DNA of 14,979 nt, from positions 1 to 14,979 of the forward strand of contig JAKPQT010000197.1 in the NCBI GenBank assembly GCA_029555885.1. The letters are read 5' to 3'. The notes beneath the pieces were generated by a model. That model saw only the letters and a program-made list of their open reading frames with translations, did no database searches and was not told the DNA's origin. A program made the translations under genes and the position numbers. Positions 1 to 8,050 of the stretch are shown here, piece after piece (position 1 is the first letter of the stretch; each line of letters starts with the position of its first letter). Origin of the DNA: Chloroflexota bacterium (lineage in GTDB: Bacteria; Chloroflexota; Anaerolineae; CG2-30-64-16).

Positions 1-1
1 C

Positions 2-286
2 GGTGTGCCGCACGGCGACGCGCTCTGTCTCGCGATTGCTGCCGCGTCCGTGATCGCAAAGGTGACGCGGGACCGCTGGATGACAGAGCAGGATGCGGTC
101 TATCCGGGCTACGACTTTGCGCAACACAAGGGCTACGGCACCGCGGGCCACCGGGGCGCCATCGCGCGGCTGGGACCCTGCGCACTCCACCGGATGAGCT
201 TTGCGCCGCTGTCCGAACGGGTTGAAAGTTCAAGGTTGCAGGTTGCAGGTTGTCTGGACTCCGACGAATTGGAGGACAGTGCATGA
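2..286 (+). CDS. rnhB: Ribonuclease HII, C-terminal part (5' truncated by window)
   Basis: RNase HII cleaves the RNA strand of RNA-DNA hybrids and removes single ribonucleotides misincorporated in DNA, in the cytoplasm. Only the last 94 residues are in the window; the reading frame is open through the left edge. The visible part has the family's C-terminal signatures: [20 protein letters not shown], in which the Asp of VTRD is a metal ligand in the family, then [14 protein letters not shown], then [13 protein letters not shown], where most homologues end or nearly end. About 24 residues follow that do not resemble the family. They are partly encoded by a heptamer repeat at 233-253, so the tail looks like repeat DNA read through to a chance stop. 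The stop TGA overlaps the yraN start as ATGA, which implies translational coupling. Confidence 0.93.
   Translation, partial: GVPHGDALCLAIAAASVIAKVTRDRWMTEQDAVYPGYDFAQHKGYGTAGHRGAIARLGPCALHRMSFAPLSERVESSRLQVAGCLDSDELEDSA
233..253. repeat. Three tandem AGGTTGC heptamers
   Basis: AGGTTGC occurs at 233-239 and 240-246, followed by AGGTTGT at 247-253. A related phrase, GTTGAAAGTTC, lies just before at 221-231. The repeat lies inside the 3' end of rnhB and encodes part of its non-conserved tail. Short heptamer arrays of this look are common as dispersed intergenic repeats in some Chloroflexota; that comparison is from memory. Confidence 0.75.
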
Positions 287-678
287 GCCCCACATCACGC
301 GATCCGCGACGGAGCCTGGGGCGGCTTGGGGAGGACACCGCCGCGGCTTACCTCGAAGGCCAGGGCTACACGCTGCTCGCGCGCAACTGGCGCACGCGCG
401 CGGGTGAGATCGATATCGTTGCGCGGCAAGGCGAGTGGCTCGTCTTCGTTGAGGTGCGCAGCCGCCGCGCGGCGCGAGGAGGCGGCGCGCCGGCCTTGGG
501 CTACCCGGTCGACTCCGTCACCCCGCGCAAGCAGATGCAGCTCGTCCGCCTCGTGCAGGCCTACCTGGCGGAGATGCCCTGGCACGGCCTCACCCGCATC
601 GACGTGATTGCCCTCGAGTTTGGCCCGGATGACCGGGCCGCCAGCCTGGAACACTACCGCGATGCGGTCGGCGGCTGA
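283..678 (+). CDS. yraN: UPF0102 family protein YraN (putative endonuclease-fold)
   Basis: A 131-aa protein of the UPF0102/YraN family, with the usual family length. The role is poorly known; the fold is of the PD-(D/E)XK nuclease type. Near the N-terminus it has [34 protein letters not shown] (residues 40-46) and VFVEVRSR (53-60) follow and form the predicted active-site core, with Asp43 and Glu56. The start is ATG 283: GGAGGA at 271-276 is 6 nt upstream, the conserved domain begins soon after, and the ATG overlaps the rnhB stop. An upstream alternative at 250 would extend into repeat-derived sequence and is less likely. The rnhB-yraN pairing is a common conserved neighbourhood. Confidence 0.92.
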   Translation: MSPTSRDPRRSLGRLGEDTAAAYLEGQGYTLLARNWRTRAGEIDIVARQGEWLVFVEVRSRRAARGGGAPALGYPVDSVTPRKQMQLVRLVQAYLAEMPWHGLTRIDVIALEFGPDDRAASLEHYRDAVGG

Positions 679-1660
679 CGTGGCCTCAGACACCCCGCAC
701 CCTCTGCTCATTGCCATTGTCGGCCCCACGGCCGCGGGCAAGACCGCGCTCAGCCTGGACTTGGCCGAGGCGCTCCGCGGCGAGATCGTCTCCGCCGACT
801 CCCGGCAAATCTACCGGGGCATGGACATCGGTTCTGCGAAGGCGACATCCGCAGAACAGGCGCGCGTCCCCCATCATCTGCTCGACCTCGTGGACCCGGA
901 CCAGGTGCTCACGCTGGCCGAGTACCAGCAGCTTGCCTACCGGGCCATCGGCGACATTCACGCCCGTGGACGGCTGCCGCTGCTCGTCGGCGGCTCCGGT
1001 CAGTATGTCGCGGCGGTCCTGGAGGGATGGCGCATCCCCGAAGTCGCGCCGCAGCTCGAACTCCGGGAAAGGCTGGCCGCCGATGCGGCAATCCACGGCC
1101 CGGAGGCGCTGCACGCACGGCTGGCCGCGCTTGACCCGGCCGCAGCCGCACGCATCGACTATCGCAACGTCCGCCGCGTGATTCGCGCGTTGGAGGTCTG
1201 TCTCGTCACGGGCCGGCCCATATCGGAGCTGCAGGGCAAGGAGCCGCCGCCCTATCGCATCCACCGCATCGGCGTCACTCGGCCGCGGCCTGTTCTGTAT
1301 GAGCGCATCGACCGGCGCGTGGATGCGATGATCGAGGCGGGGCTGGTGGACGAGGTGCGGCGGTTGGCAGATGCAGGCTATGGCTGGGATTTGCCTGCGA
1401 TGACGGGCCTGGGCTACCGGCAGATAGGCCTCTACCTGCGCGGGGAAGCGACGCTGGAGGAAGCTATTGCGCTCGTCAAGCAGGCCACGCGGCGCTTCGT
1501 CCAGCAGCAGTACAATTGGTTCCCCCTGGATGATCCCGCCATCCGCTGGCTCGACCCGGAGCAGGTGACGGTCGAAGAGGTGCTCGTTTGGTTGGACGAA
1601 TGGAACGCTGATGGCGCTGATGAAACTGATTTCCGGGATCATGCTGAAGCGTCCACTTAA
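662..1660 (+). CDS. miaA: tRNA dimethylallyltransferase MiaA
   Basis: Transfers a dimethylallyl group to N6 of A37 in tRNAs that read UNN codons (the i6A modification). Visible motifs are the P-loop GPTAAGKT (residues 21-28), DSRQIY (46-51) for tRNA recognition, GMDIGSAKAT, VPHHLLDLVDP (69-79), LLVGGSGQYV (107-116), and MTGLGYRQIG near the C-terminus. The start is ambiguous. ATG 662 overlaps yraN by 17 nt, while GTG 680 lies 1 nt after the yraN stop; neither has a strong Shine-Dalgarno. At 332 aa the protein is somewhat longer than typical (about 300-315). The last 20 residues or so (NADGADETDFRDHAEAST) are encoded by the left arm of an inverted repeat (1598-1631) and the following spacer, and look non-conserved. 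Confidence 0.94.
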   Translation: MRSAADVASDTPHPLLIAIVGPTAAGKTALSLDLAEALRGEIVSADSRQIYRGMDIGSAKATSAEQARVPHHLLDLVDPDQVLTLAEYQQLAYRAIGDIHARGRLPLLVGGSGQYVAAVLEGWRIPEVAPQLELRERLAADAAIHGPEALHARLAALDPAAAARIDYRNVRRVIRALEVCLVTGRPISELQGKEPPPYRIHRIGVTRPRPVLYERIDRRVDAMIEAGLVDEVRRLADAGYGWDLPAMTGLGYRQIGLYLRGEATLEEAIALVKQATRRFVQQQYNWFPLDDPAIRWLDPEQVTVEEVLVWLDEWNADGADETDFRDHAEAST

Positions 1661-1720
1661 CCTGATCGTCTTGATAAAATCGTCTTAATCAGTCTGATCA
1701 GCGTCATCAGCGTTCTATTT
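1598..1720. repeat. Imperfect inverted repeat overlapping the miaA 3' end (repeat family A, copy 1)
   Basis: The left arm 1598-1631 and right arm 1687-1720 are complementary at 29 of 34 positions; the core word is GAACGCTGATG. About 55 nt separate the arms. The left arm lies inside miaA and the right arm ends 3 nt before the GGAGG that serves the next gene. The 16-nt word AAATAGAACGCTGATG (read from the - strand, 1705-1720) recurs exactly on the + strand at 13340-13355, so this is a dispersed family. Transcribed, it would fold into a long stem that could end or protect the miaA message. Confidence 0.85.
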
Positions 1721-1739
1721 CTTGGAGGATGATGCAACA

Positions 1740-2771
1740 ATGCTGCCACGCGAACGCGTCCTGACTGCGCTGGCCTTCCAGCCGGTCGACAGGATTCCCC
1801 TACAACTCCACCCGTCACCCGGCGGCCTTTTCGAGCACGGGCAGAAGATGCTCGACCTGATGCTCGCCCTGGGTCACGACTTCGGCTCACTGGACGGCGT
1901 GCGGCTGCCGGATGTACCTGCGACGGACTTCGACTCGGACGGCCGGTATCACCGGTTCGCGACGGACGAGTGGGGCACGTCCTGGGAGTACCGGCTGTAC
2001 GGCGTGTGGGGCCACCGCACCGGCTATCCGCTGGCCGACCTCGCGAAGCTGGACACCTGGCGGCCGCCGCCGATCGCCCGGCTGGATGGCGATGCGCTCG
2101 CACAGGCGCAGGCCGCCGGTGCAGCGCACCGCCGCACCTACTACCACGTCTCCGGCGGGGTCAGCCTGTTCGAGACCATGCAGAGCCTGCGGCCCTTCGA
2201 GGATGTGCTGATCGAGATCAGCCAGGACGCGGCAGGCATCAACCGGCTGGCGGACATGCTGGTGGAGTATTACGCGGTCGTCGTGGACAACGCACTCGCG
2301 ATAGGCGCCGATGCCATCTCGGTCGGTGACGACTACGGCACGCAGAAGGCCATGATGATCGCCCCGCGCACTTGGCGGCGTTTCTTCAAGCCGCGTTATC
2401 GCGCACTGTTCGAGCCCGTGCGCGCGGCCGGCAAGCACATCCTGTTCCACTCGTGCGGCTGCGTGGGGCCGATCCTGGAGGACCTGGCGGAGCTGGGCGT
2501 GACAGCCGTCTGGCCGCAACTGCCGTTGTTCGACCACCGGGAGCTGGCACGGCGCTGCCGCGAGCTGGGGCTGGCCGTGCAGATGCACCCGGACCGGGGC
2601 GAGCTGATGCAGCGCGCGACGCCGGAACAGGTGCGCGCGTACCTGCTCCGGCTGGTCGAGGAATTCGATACGCTCGGGGGCGGCTCGTGGCTCTACCTGG
2701 AAGTGGACCCGGGCTTCCCGTGGGAGAACGTCAGGGCCATGTACGAAACTGCGTTCGAACTACGCGGGTAA
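1740..2771 (+). CDS. Uroporphyrinogen decarboxylase (URO-D)-fold protein, corrinoid methyltransferase-like
   Basis: A 343-aa TIM-barrel protein of the URO-D superfamily (COG0407-like). The family holds HemE and cobalamin-linked methyltransferases such as MtaA/MtbA. Visible features are the N-terminal RERVLTALAFQPVDRIPL, the DDYGTQKAMM segment (198-206) and HSCGC (237-241). The His-x-Cys there matches the zinc-binding pair of MtaA-type methyltransferases, which argues against a heme-pathway role. No corrinoid-binding protein is encoded nearby, so the substrate is unknown. The start is ATG 1740, with GGAGGA at 1724-1729 upstream. A TTG at 1722 in frame would leave no room for this site. The gene could be read with miaA (79-nt gap filled by a repeat). 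It converges on the aminotransferase gene 6 nt away and has a distant paralogue at 9981-11006. Confidence 0.85.
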   Translation: MLPRERVLTALAFQPVDRIPLQLHPSPGGLFEHGQKMLDLMLALGHDFGSLDGVRLPDVPATDFDSDGRYHRFATDEWGTSWEYRLYGVWGHRTGYPLADLAKLDTWRPPPIARLDGDALAQAQAAGAAHRRTYYHVSGGVSLFETMQSLRPFEDVLIEISQDAAGINRLADMLVEYYAVVVDNALAIGADAISVGDDYGTQKAMMIAPRTWRRFFKPRYRALFEPVRAAGKHILFHSCGCVGPILEDLAELGVTAVWPQLPLFDHRELARRCRELGLAVQMHPDRGELMQRATPEQVRAYLLRLVEEFDTLGGGSWLYLEVDPGFPWENVRAMYETAFELRG

Positions 2772-2777
2772 GTGCGG

Positions 2778-3950
2778 TTAGGCGGTTGCCAACTCATCCA
2801 CCGCTGCCAGGAACCGGTCGACATCATCTGCTGTGTTGAAATGCGCAGTCGCGATGCGGATGCAGTTATAATGGTCGACTACCCTGACAGTGAAGTGTTT
2901 TTCGCGTAGCCTGTTGGCGACTTCCTGGGCCTGATTGCCGGGGATAGTGAAGCTCACCAGCCCGGAGGAATCCTCGGCCTCCATTGGCGTTAGCAGCCGG
3001 AGGTGCGGGCGCTCGGAGATGCGAGTTTTCGCATAGCTGGCAAGCTCTGCGATGTGGACATAAACATTGTCCCAACCCAGCCCCTCGAACCAATCCAGCG
3101 CCGCGTTCAGCCCGACGGCCAGCGTGTAGCTGCGCGTGCCGAACTCGAAGCGCGCGGCGCTGTCCACCGGCTCGCACACATCCGTGGCCAGGTCCGCGGC
3201 CTTGAGGCTCCCCGCGCCCACGTGGGCCATGTTCAGCGTGTCCAGCCGGTCCTTCCGGCAGTAGAACAGGCCCGTCCCCTTCGGCCCGCTCAGCCACTTG
3301 TGGGCGTTCGAAGTGTAGAAGTCCACGCCCACCGCGCGCACATCCACCGGCAGCGCGCCGAGCGCCTGCGCGCCGTCGAAGCAGGTCAGGATGCCCCGGC
3401 CGGCCGCCCAACTGCAGATCTCGCGGGCGGGCAGCCGCGTCCCCGTTTCGCAGGGCACGTGGCTCATGATGACGAGCCGGGTTGCGGGGCCGGCGGCCTG
3501 CTCCAGGTGCGGCAGCATGTCCTCCGCGCGTGGCGACACTGGGACCATGCGCACCACCACGCCGCGCTTGTGCTTGAGGTAGGCCAGCGGGTGCGCGATG
3601 GCGGGGTGTTCCTCGTCGGTCGTGATGATCTCGTCGTCGGGCTGCCAGTCGAAGCCCGCGAGGCACAGGTTGACGCCATCGGTTGCGTTGCGGGTGAACG
3701 CGATCTCGTCCGCCTCCGCGCCGAGCAGCGCCGCCACGCGGCCCCGGGCCTCGTTGATGGCGGCGCCGAGGTTGCGCTTGCAGGCAACGCCGGATCGCTC
3801 GAAGTCCGCGGTCGCTTCCAGGTAGGCGGCCAGCGCAGGCTCGGGCATCAGGCCGTAAGTGCCGGTATTCAGGTAGGTGACTTCTTGCAGGATGGGGAAT
3901 GCCGCGCGGACTGCGGCCGCGTCGAGCGCGTGAGAAAGTGTGTTGAGCAT
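2778..3950 (-). CDS. Class V aminotransferase, PLP-dependent (cysteine desulfurase / isopenicillin N epimerase-like)
   Basis: A 390-aa fold-type I PLP enzyme of the class V family. Near the N-terminus it has YLNTGTYGLMPEPAL. EEHPA (113-117) supplies the His that stacks on the PLP ring, FDGAQALGALPVDV (191-204) holds the Asp for the pyridine nitrogen, and SNAHKWLSGPKGTG (214-227) carries the Schiff-base Lys218. The FEFGTRSY segment is also typical. The reaction cannot be fixed from sequence: cysteine desulfurase, selenocysteine lyase, amino-acid epimerase and sugar or kynurenine aminotransferase-like members all share these motifs. No active-site Cys loop of the SufS type was obvious. It is the last gene of the transport operon, 23 nt after the permease, which suggests a role in processing the imported compound. 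Confidence 0.88.
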   Translation of the reverse strand: MLNTLSHALDAAAVRAAFPILQEVTYLNTGTYGLMPEPALAAYLEATADFERSGVACKRNLGAAINEARGRVAALLGAEADEIAFTRNATDGVNLCLAGFDWQPDDEIITTDEEHPAIAHPLAYLKHKRGVVVRMVPVSPRAEDMLPHLEQAAGPATRLVIMSHVPCETGTRLPAREICSWAAGRGILTCFDGAQALGALPVDVRAVGVDFYTSNAHKWLSGPKGTGLFYCRKDRLDTLNMAHVGAGSLKAADLATDVCEPVDSAARFEFGTRSYTLAVGLNAALDWFEGLGWDNVYVHIAELASYAKTRISERPHLRLLTPMEAEDSSGLVSFTIPGNQAQEVANRLREKHFTVRVVDHYNCIRIATAHFNTADDVDRFLAAVDELATA

Positions 3951-3973
3951 TCAGAGTCGCTTCTTTCGAGGTT

Positions 3974-4852
3974 TTAGCTCCCGGTCGGGTCAAGGGCCTT
4001 CTGCAGGGCCTCGCCCAGGAGCATCCAGAACAGGATGGTGAACGTCAACGCGATGGACGGATAGAGGATCAGGTGCGGGTGCGTGCGGAAGTACTTCGAC
4101 CCTTCGCCGATCATCTGGCCCCAGGAGGGATTGGGCGGGGGAATGCCCAGGCCCAGCAGGCTCAGCCCGGCTTCCGAGAAAATCGCGCCGGGCACGCCGA
4201 GCGTGACTGAAACAAACACGGGCGACAGCGAGTTGCGGACCAGGTGCTTGGCGATGATCCAGCCGCTGCCTGCGCCCATGGCTGTCGCTGCGCGCACGTA
4301 GTCGGTCGCCTTGAGCGACAGCACCTGCCCGCGCACAAGCCGCGCGATGCCGATCCAGCCGGTGATGGCCATTGCCAGCACGATGTTGAGCAGCCCGCGG
4401 CCCAAGGCAATCATCAGCAGGATGTAGAAGAGCAGGGACGGCAGCGACGACATGATATCGATGACGCGCATGAGGAGGTAGTCGACCCAGCCGCCGCGCA
4501 GACCGGCGATCGCGCCGATAGGGATGCCGATGACGACGACGGCAAGCTGGCTGAGCAGGCCGACGGCCATCGAGATGCGCGCGCCATACAGGATGCGGCT
4601 GAGCACATCGCGGCCCAATTCGTCCGTGCCGAGCCAATACTTGGCCGACGGCTGCTGCAGGACCGCCGAGAAGTCGCCCACCAACGGGTCGTAGGGTGTG
4701 ATCAGCGGGGCCAGCAGCGCTACCAGCAGCGTGAGTCCGATCATCACCAGAGAGATGATGCCGGCCCGGTTGCGGAGCAATCTGCGCCAGGCCTTGAGCA
4801 GCAAGCTTGGTCGTCGGGCGAGCAGGTTCCCAGAGAAGGTTGTGACGGCCAT
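3974..4852 (-). CDS. ABC transporter permease, DppC/OppC type
   Basis: A 292-aa inner-membrane permease of the oligopeptide/dipeptide/nickel family. The N-terminus (LLKAWRRLLRNRAGIISLVMIGLTLLVALLAPLI) is the usual OppC N-terminal helix, followed by the periplasmic GTDELGRDVLSR motif (75-86). Several hydrophobic segments and the EAA loop AATAMGAGSGWIIAKHLVRN (188-207) follow; the loop contacts the ATPases. The C-terminal GIPPPNPSWGQMI motif is typical of DppC. The start is ATG 4852, with AGGAG at 4860-4864 7 nt upstream; it lies 1 nt after the stop of the partner permease, so the two are translationally coupled. An in-frame upstream extension to 4891 would overlap the partner and is not needed. 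Confidence 0.94.
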   Translation of the reverse strand: MAVTTFSGNLLARRPSLLLKAWRRLLRNRAGIISLVMIGLTLLVALLAPLITPYDPLVGDFSAVLQQPSAKYWLGTDELGRDVLSRILYGARISMAVGLLSQLAVVVIGIPIGAIAGLRGGWVDYLLMRVIDIMSSLPSLLFYILLMIALGRGLLNIVLAMAITGWIGIARLVRGQVLSLKATDYVRAATAMGAGSGWIIAKHLVRNSLSPVFVSVTLGVPGAIFSEAGLSLLGLGIPPPNPSWGQMIGEGSKYFRTHPHLILYPSIALTFTILFWMLLGEALQKALDPTGS

Positions 4853-4853
4853 C

Positions 4854-5792
4854 TTACTTCTCCTTGACGAAGGTGACGCGCGGGTCCACAACGGCGTACA
4901 GCAGGTCCGACACGAGGTAGGAGACGCCGATCAGGACCGTGAAGAGCAGCGTCATCCCCATGATCATGGTGTAGTCGCGTGAGGCCAGCGACGCGACGAA
5001 GAGTGCGCCGATGCCGGGGACGCGGAAGATGGACTCGACGAAGATGGAACCGACGACCAGCCCCGCCACCATCGGACCCACAACCGTGATGACCGGGATG
5101 AGCGCGTTCTTGAGGATGTGAATCCATGTCACCCGCCGCTCGCTCAAGCCCTTCGCGCGGGCGGTTCGCACATAGTTCGAGCGGAGCACGTCGAGCATGC
5201 TGGAGCGGACATACCGCTGCAGGATCAGGATCGGGCCGAGCGAGTTCGCCAGCACGGGCATGATCCACTGCTTCGGCTCGGTCCAGCCGCCAGTCGGCAG
5301 CCATCCCAGGTTGACTGAGAAAATGATGATGAGGATATAAGCCAGCACGAAGTTGGGCATGATGAAGCAGAAGATCGTGACCCCTGTGCCGAACTTGTCG
5401 ATCCAGCTCCCTTCGTTCATGGCCGCGGCCACACCCAACCCGCCGCCCACGATCAGCGAGAAGAGCAGCGTCAGCATACCGAGCTGGATCGTGGCTGGCC
5501 ACTGTCCGGCGATGATCTTGACCACGGATTTGCCCGGCTGCGAGAATGAGTTGCCGAAATCCAGCCGTATCGCGTTGCGCAGATATAGCAGGTACTGCTC
5601 TGTCACCGGTTTGTCCAGCCCGTAGAGGCGGTTGAGCTGATCTTTCAACTCTTGCGGCAGCATCTTCTCGCCCATGCCGATCATGTCGAACGGCCCAGCA
5701 GGCACCGCATGCATCAGGATGAACGTGATGAGGGAGACGGCCAGGAGCACGCCGACCAAACCGAGCAGACGGCCAATAATATACCGGCCCAT
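4854..5792 (-). CDS. ABC transporter permease, DppB/OppB type
   Basis: A 312-aa inner-membrane permease that pairs with the DppC-type protein. It begins with the conserved MGRYIIGRLLGLVGVLLAVS and a first membrane helix at about 9-28, followed by the periplasmic region LYGLDKPVTEQYLLYLRNAI (56-75) and LDFGNSFSQPG. Further helices lie near 103-125, 137-160 and 175-192, with the EAA loop ARAKGLSERRVTWIHILKNA at 211-230. Family length is normal. The start is supported by AGGAGG shortly upstream in the 15-nt gap after the preceding ATPase gene. It is third from last in the operon. Confidence 0.94.
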   Translation of the reverse strand: MGRYIIGRLLGLVGVLLAVSLITFILMHAVPAGPFDMIGMGEKMLPQELKDQLNRLYGLDKPVTEQYLLYLRNAIRLDFGNSFSQPGKSVVKIIAGQWPATIQLGMLTLLFSLIVGGGLGVAAAMNEGSWIDKFGTGVTIFCFIMPNFVLAYILIIIFSVNLGWLPTGGWTEPKQWIMPVLANSLGPILILQRYVRSSMLDVLRSNYVRTARAKGLSERRVTWIHILKNALIPVITVVGPMVAGLVVGSIFVESIFRVPGIGALFVASLASRDYTMIMGMTLLFTVLIGVSYLVSDLLYAVVDPRVTFVKEK

Positions 5793-5807
5793 GTGTCCTT
5801 CCTCCTC

Positions 5808-6773
5808 TCAGGCGAAGTGGCAGGCCACGGTGTGGCCGGGCGCGAGCTCGCGCAGCAGCGGCGGGTCGGTGCGGCAGATGTCCGCCGCGAGCGGGCAGCG
5901 CGGGTGGAACGGGCAGCCGGCGGGCCGGTCGATCGGGCTGGGAATGTCGCCGGCCAGTCGCGCGCGCGCCTTGCGCGTGGTCGGGTCCTTTTCCGGCACG
6001 GCGGCGAGCAGCGCGACGGTATACGGGTGTTTCGGCGCATTGAGTACGGCCTTGCTCGGGCCAATCTCGACCATCTTGCCCAGGTACATGACGCCGATGC
6101 GGTGGCTCATAAACGCCGTCACTGCGATATTGTGTGAGATGAAGATGTAGGCCAGCCCGAATTCGTCCTGCAGGTCGCGCAGCAGGTTCAGAATTTGCGC
6201 CTGGACGGAGACGTCTAGCGACGACACCGGCTCGTCGCAGATGAGCAGCTTCGGCCGCATGGTCAGCGCGCGCGCGATGCCGATGCGCTGCTGCTGGCCG
6301 CCGGAAAACTCGTTTGGGAAGCGGTGCATGAAGGTCGCGTTGACGCCGCACTTGACGAGCAGTTCCGCGGCCGTAGCGATGCGCTCGGCCGGCGAGCCGA
6401 TGCCCTGCACATCCATCGGCTCGCGGACGATTTCCTCCACCGTCATGCGCGGGTCCACCGATGCATACGGGTCCTGGAAGATCATCTGCATCCGCCGGCG
6501 GGCCGACCGCAGCTCGTCCGGCTTGAGCTCGGTCAGGTCGCGACCCTCGAAGTAAACCTTGCCGCTGGTGGGCTCATACAACTGCATGATCGTCAGGCCC
6601 AGCGTGGACTTGCCGCAGCCCGATTCACCCACCAGGCCGAAGGTCTCGCGCGGCTGGAGGGTCAGGTTGGCGCCGTCCACGGCGACCAGGCGATCCACCT
6701 TCTGGCCAAAGAACCCCTTGCGGACGGGGAAGCTCTTGACCAGGTCAACAACTCGAAGCAGCGGTTCGGGCAT
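5808..6773 (-). CDS. Oligopeptide/dipeptide-type ABC transporter ATP-binding protein, DppF/OppF type
   Basis: A 321-aa cytoplasmic ATPase, the second of two that drive the importer. Motifs are Walker [10 protein letters not shown] (49-57), Q-loop [12 protein letters not shown] (98-109; ASVDPR is the DppF/OppF form), signature FSGGQQQR (156-163), Walker B LLICDE (176-181) and H-loop ISHN. The C-terminal oligopeptide-transporter domain has [13 protein letters not shown] and a Cys pattern, Cx5Cx6C plus a final Cys in VACHF. In some Dpp ATPases this pattern holds an iron-sulfur cluster. The start ATG 6773 follows a GAGAGG site. A 142-nt gap separates it from the DppD-type gene, unusually wide for this operon. 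Confidence 0.94.
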   Translation of the reverse strand: MPEPLLRVVDLVKSFPVRKGFFGQKVDRLVAVDGANLTLQPRETFGLVGESGCGKSTLGLTIMQLYEPTSGKVYFEGRDLTELKPDELRSARRRMQMIFQDPYASVDPRMTVEEIVREPMDVQGIGSPAERIATAAELLVKCGVNATFMHRFPNEFSGGQQQRIGIARALTMRPKLLICDEPVSSLDVSVQAQILNLLRDLQDEFGLAYIFISHNIAVTAFMSHRIGVMYLGKMVEIGPSKAVLNAPKHPYTVALLAAVPEKDPTTRKARARLAGDIPSPIDRPAGCPFHPRCPLAADICRTDPPLLRELAPGHTVACHFA

Positions 6774-6915
6774 GGAACCTCTCTCGGTACAACTATTGCG
6801 ATTCTGTAGCCTGTGGGAACGCTGAACCCCAGTTCGGCGGGTCCATGCTGTGGTTGCCGAGCTGGTGCTCGGCGGTCCAGCAGCGCGTCATCCGACGAGT
6901 TCAGTCTGGCTGGAC
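6774..6915 (-). other. 142-nt spacer between the two ATPase genes, with one hairpin
   Basis: No credible gene was seen. The spacer holds a perfect 7-bp stem with a 4-nt loop at 6856-6873 (GCCGAGC, loop, GCTCGGC), and the ribosome-binding site of the next ATPase near 6780. In the transcript the hairpin falls about 43 nt after the first ATPase stop. It has no following U-run, so it is not a classical terminator. It may set mRNA stability. Confidence 0.5.
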
Positions 6916-7896
6916 TTACACGTGCAGCCAGCAGGCCACCCGGTGCGCTGGCTCGACCTCGACCAGCGGCGGCATTTCGTCGCACTTTTCGAACCGATAC
7001 TGGCAGCGCGGTGCGAATGGGCAAGCCGTGACGGGCTGCGTCAGGTCCGGCGGCGCGCCGGTGATGGTGCTCAGTCGTTCCGGTTGATATGTGAGGCTGG
7101 GCACCGATGCCAGGAGCGCCTGGGTGTATGGATGTCGCGGCTGCCGGTAGATGTCATAGACGCTGGCGCTCTCCACGACGAGGCCCGCATAGACGACCGC
7201 CACCTTGTCGGCGGTCTCCGCGACGACGCCGAGATCGTGCGTGATGATGATGACGGACGTGCCGGTCTCGCGGCGCAGGTCGTTGAGCAGGTCCAGGATC
7301 TGTGCCTGGATGGTCACGTCCAGCGCGGTGGTCGGCTCATCCGCGATGAGCAGGCTCGGCTCGCACGCCACGGCCATGGCAATCATCACGCGCTGGCGCA
7401 TCCCGCCGGAGAACTGGTGCGGGTAGTCGCGCAGCCGCTGCTTTGCCTCCGGGATGCCCACGCGCTCGAGCAGTTGCGCGGCTGCCTGCTGTGCCTGTGT
7501 CTCAGACATGCCGCGGTGAATCTTCAGCGGCTCGACGAGTTGGAACCCGATGGTCAGGACCGGGTTGAGCGAGGTCATCGGGTCCTGAAAGACCATCGAG
7601 ATTTCGTCGCCCCGGATTTTCTGCAGCTCCGACTCGTGCAGCTTGGTTAGGTCACGCGGCTTGCCCGAGGCATCGTAGAGCAGCACCTCGCCGCCGACGA
7701 TGTGGCCGTGTGGCTTGGCGACCAGGCCGGGGATCGAGAGCGCGGTCACGCTCTTGCCGCAACCGGACTCGCCGACCAGCCCCAGCACCTCCCCCCGCGC
7801 TACGTCGAACGAGACGCCGTTGACCGCGTAGATGGTGCTGGTGGGCAACCGGAACTCGACCCTCAGATTGCGGACTTCCAGGAGTTTGTCGGGCAC
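6916..7896 (-). CDS. Oligopeptide/dipeptide-type ABC transporter ATP-binding protein, DppD/OppD type
   Basis: A 326-aa cytoplasmic ATPase, partner of the DppF-type protein. Motifs are [11 protein letters not shown] at the N-terminus, Walker A GESGCGKS (42-49), Q-loop [12 protein letters not shown] (the DppD/OppD form), signature FSGGMRQRV, Walker [13 protein letters not shown] and H-loop ITHDLG. The C-terminal domain has [13 protein letters not shown] and a CPFAPRC-x6-C pattern plus VACW, as in its partner. I chose GTG 7896: GGGGTGAGG ends a few nt upstream and the start matches family N-termini and length. An open frame extends upstream to TTG 7950, but only through repeat DNA. Its ribosome-binding site is the distal arm of the compound repeat at 7901-8050 and could be masked by pairing. 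Confidence 0.93.
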   Translation of the reverse strand: MPDKLLEVRNLRVEFRLPTSTIYAVNGVSFDVARGEVLGLVGESGCGKSVTALSIPGLVAKPHGHIVGGEVLLYDASGKPRDLTKLHESELQKIRGDEISMVFQDPMTSLNPVLTIGFQLVEPLKIHRGMSETQAQQAAAQLLERVGIPEAKQRLRDYPHQFSGGMRQRVMIAMAVACEPSLLIADEPTTALDVTIQAQILDLLNDLRRETGTSVIIITHDLGVVAETADKVAVVYAGLVVESASVYDIYRQPRHPYTQALLASVPSLTYQPERLSTITGAPPDLTQPVTACPFAPRCQYRFEKCDEMPPLVEVEPAHRVACWLHV

Positions 7897-7900
7897 GAAG

Positions 7901-8050
7901 ACCTCACCCCTAATGCGAGCTAAGCTCGCACCTCCTCTCCTGAGGACCAACTGCCGTCCTCAGGAGAGGGGGAGAAGCCTCACCCTCTCCAACTCCCCCT
8001 CTTCTGAGCGCAAAGTGCGGCGCTCAGGAGAGGGGGCCGGGGGGTGAGGT
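7901..8050. repeat. Compound palindromic repeat (REP-like) between binding-protein and ATPase genes
   Basis: Outer arms 7901-7910 (ACCTCACCCC) and 8041-8050 (GGGGTGAGGT) are perfectly complementary. They enclose three hairpins. Stem 7995-8011/8020-8036 pairs at 16 of 17 positions with an 8-nt loop. Stem 7931-7947/7956-7972 also pairs at 16 of 17 with an 8-nt loop. Stem 7914-7920/7924-7930 is a perfect 7 bp. The two long hairpins share the core CTCAGGAGAGGGGG, so they are related copies. A further CCTCACCC at 7979-7986 complements GGGTGAGG at 8042-8049. The element fills nearly all of the gap between the binding-protein stop (8057) and the ATPase start (7896). Confidence 0.93.

Noticed and set aside
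3003..3977. + strand open frame of 324 codons opposite the aminotransferase
   Set aside because: Antisense shadow with no recognisable family; the - strand frame has complete PLP-enzyme motifs.
4744..6351. Long - strand open frame (535 codons) overlapping the permease and ATPase genes
   Set aside because: It is a frame-shifted shadow of the DppF, DppB and DppC genes, rich in Arg/Ala/His; the true frames carry all conserved motifs.
7897..7950. TTG 7950 as start of the DppD-type ATPase
   Set aside because: The added residues are encoded by the palindromic repeat and absent from the family; GTG 7896 has a fitting site and length.
7901..8050. CRISPR array or MITE with transposase-like ends
   Set aside because: The repeats are inverted, not regularly spaced direct repeats, and no target-site duplication or transposase was seen; a REP-like palindromic element fits better.
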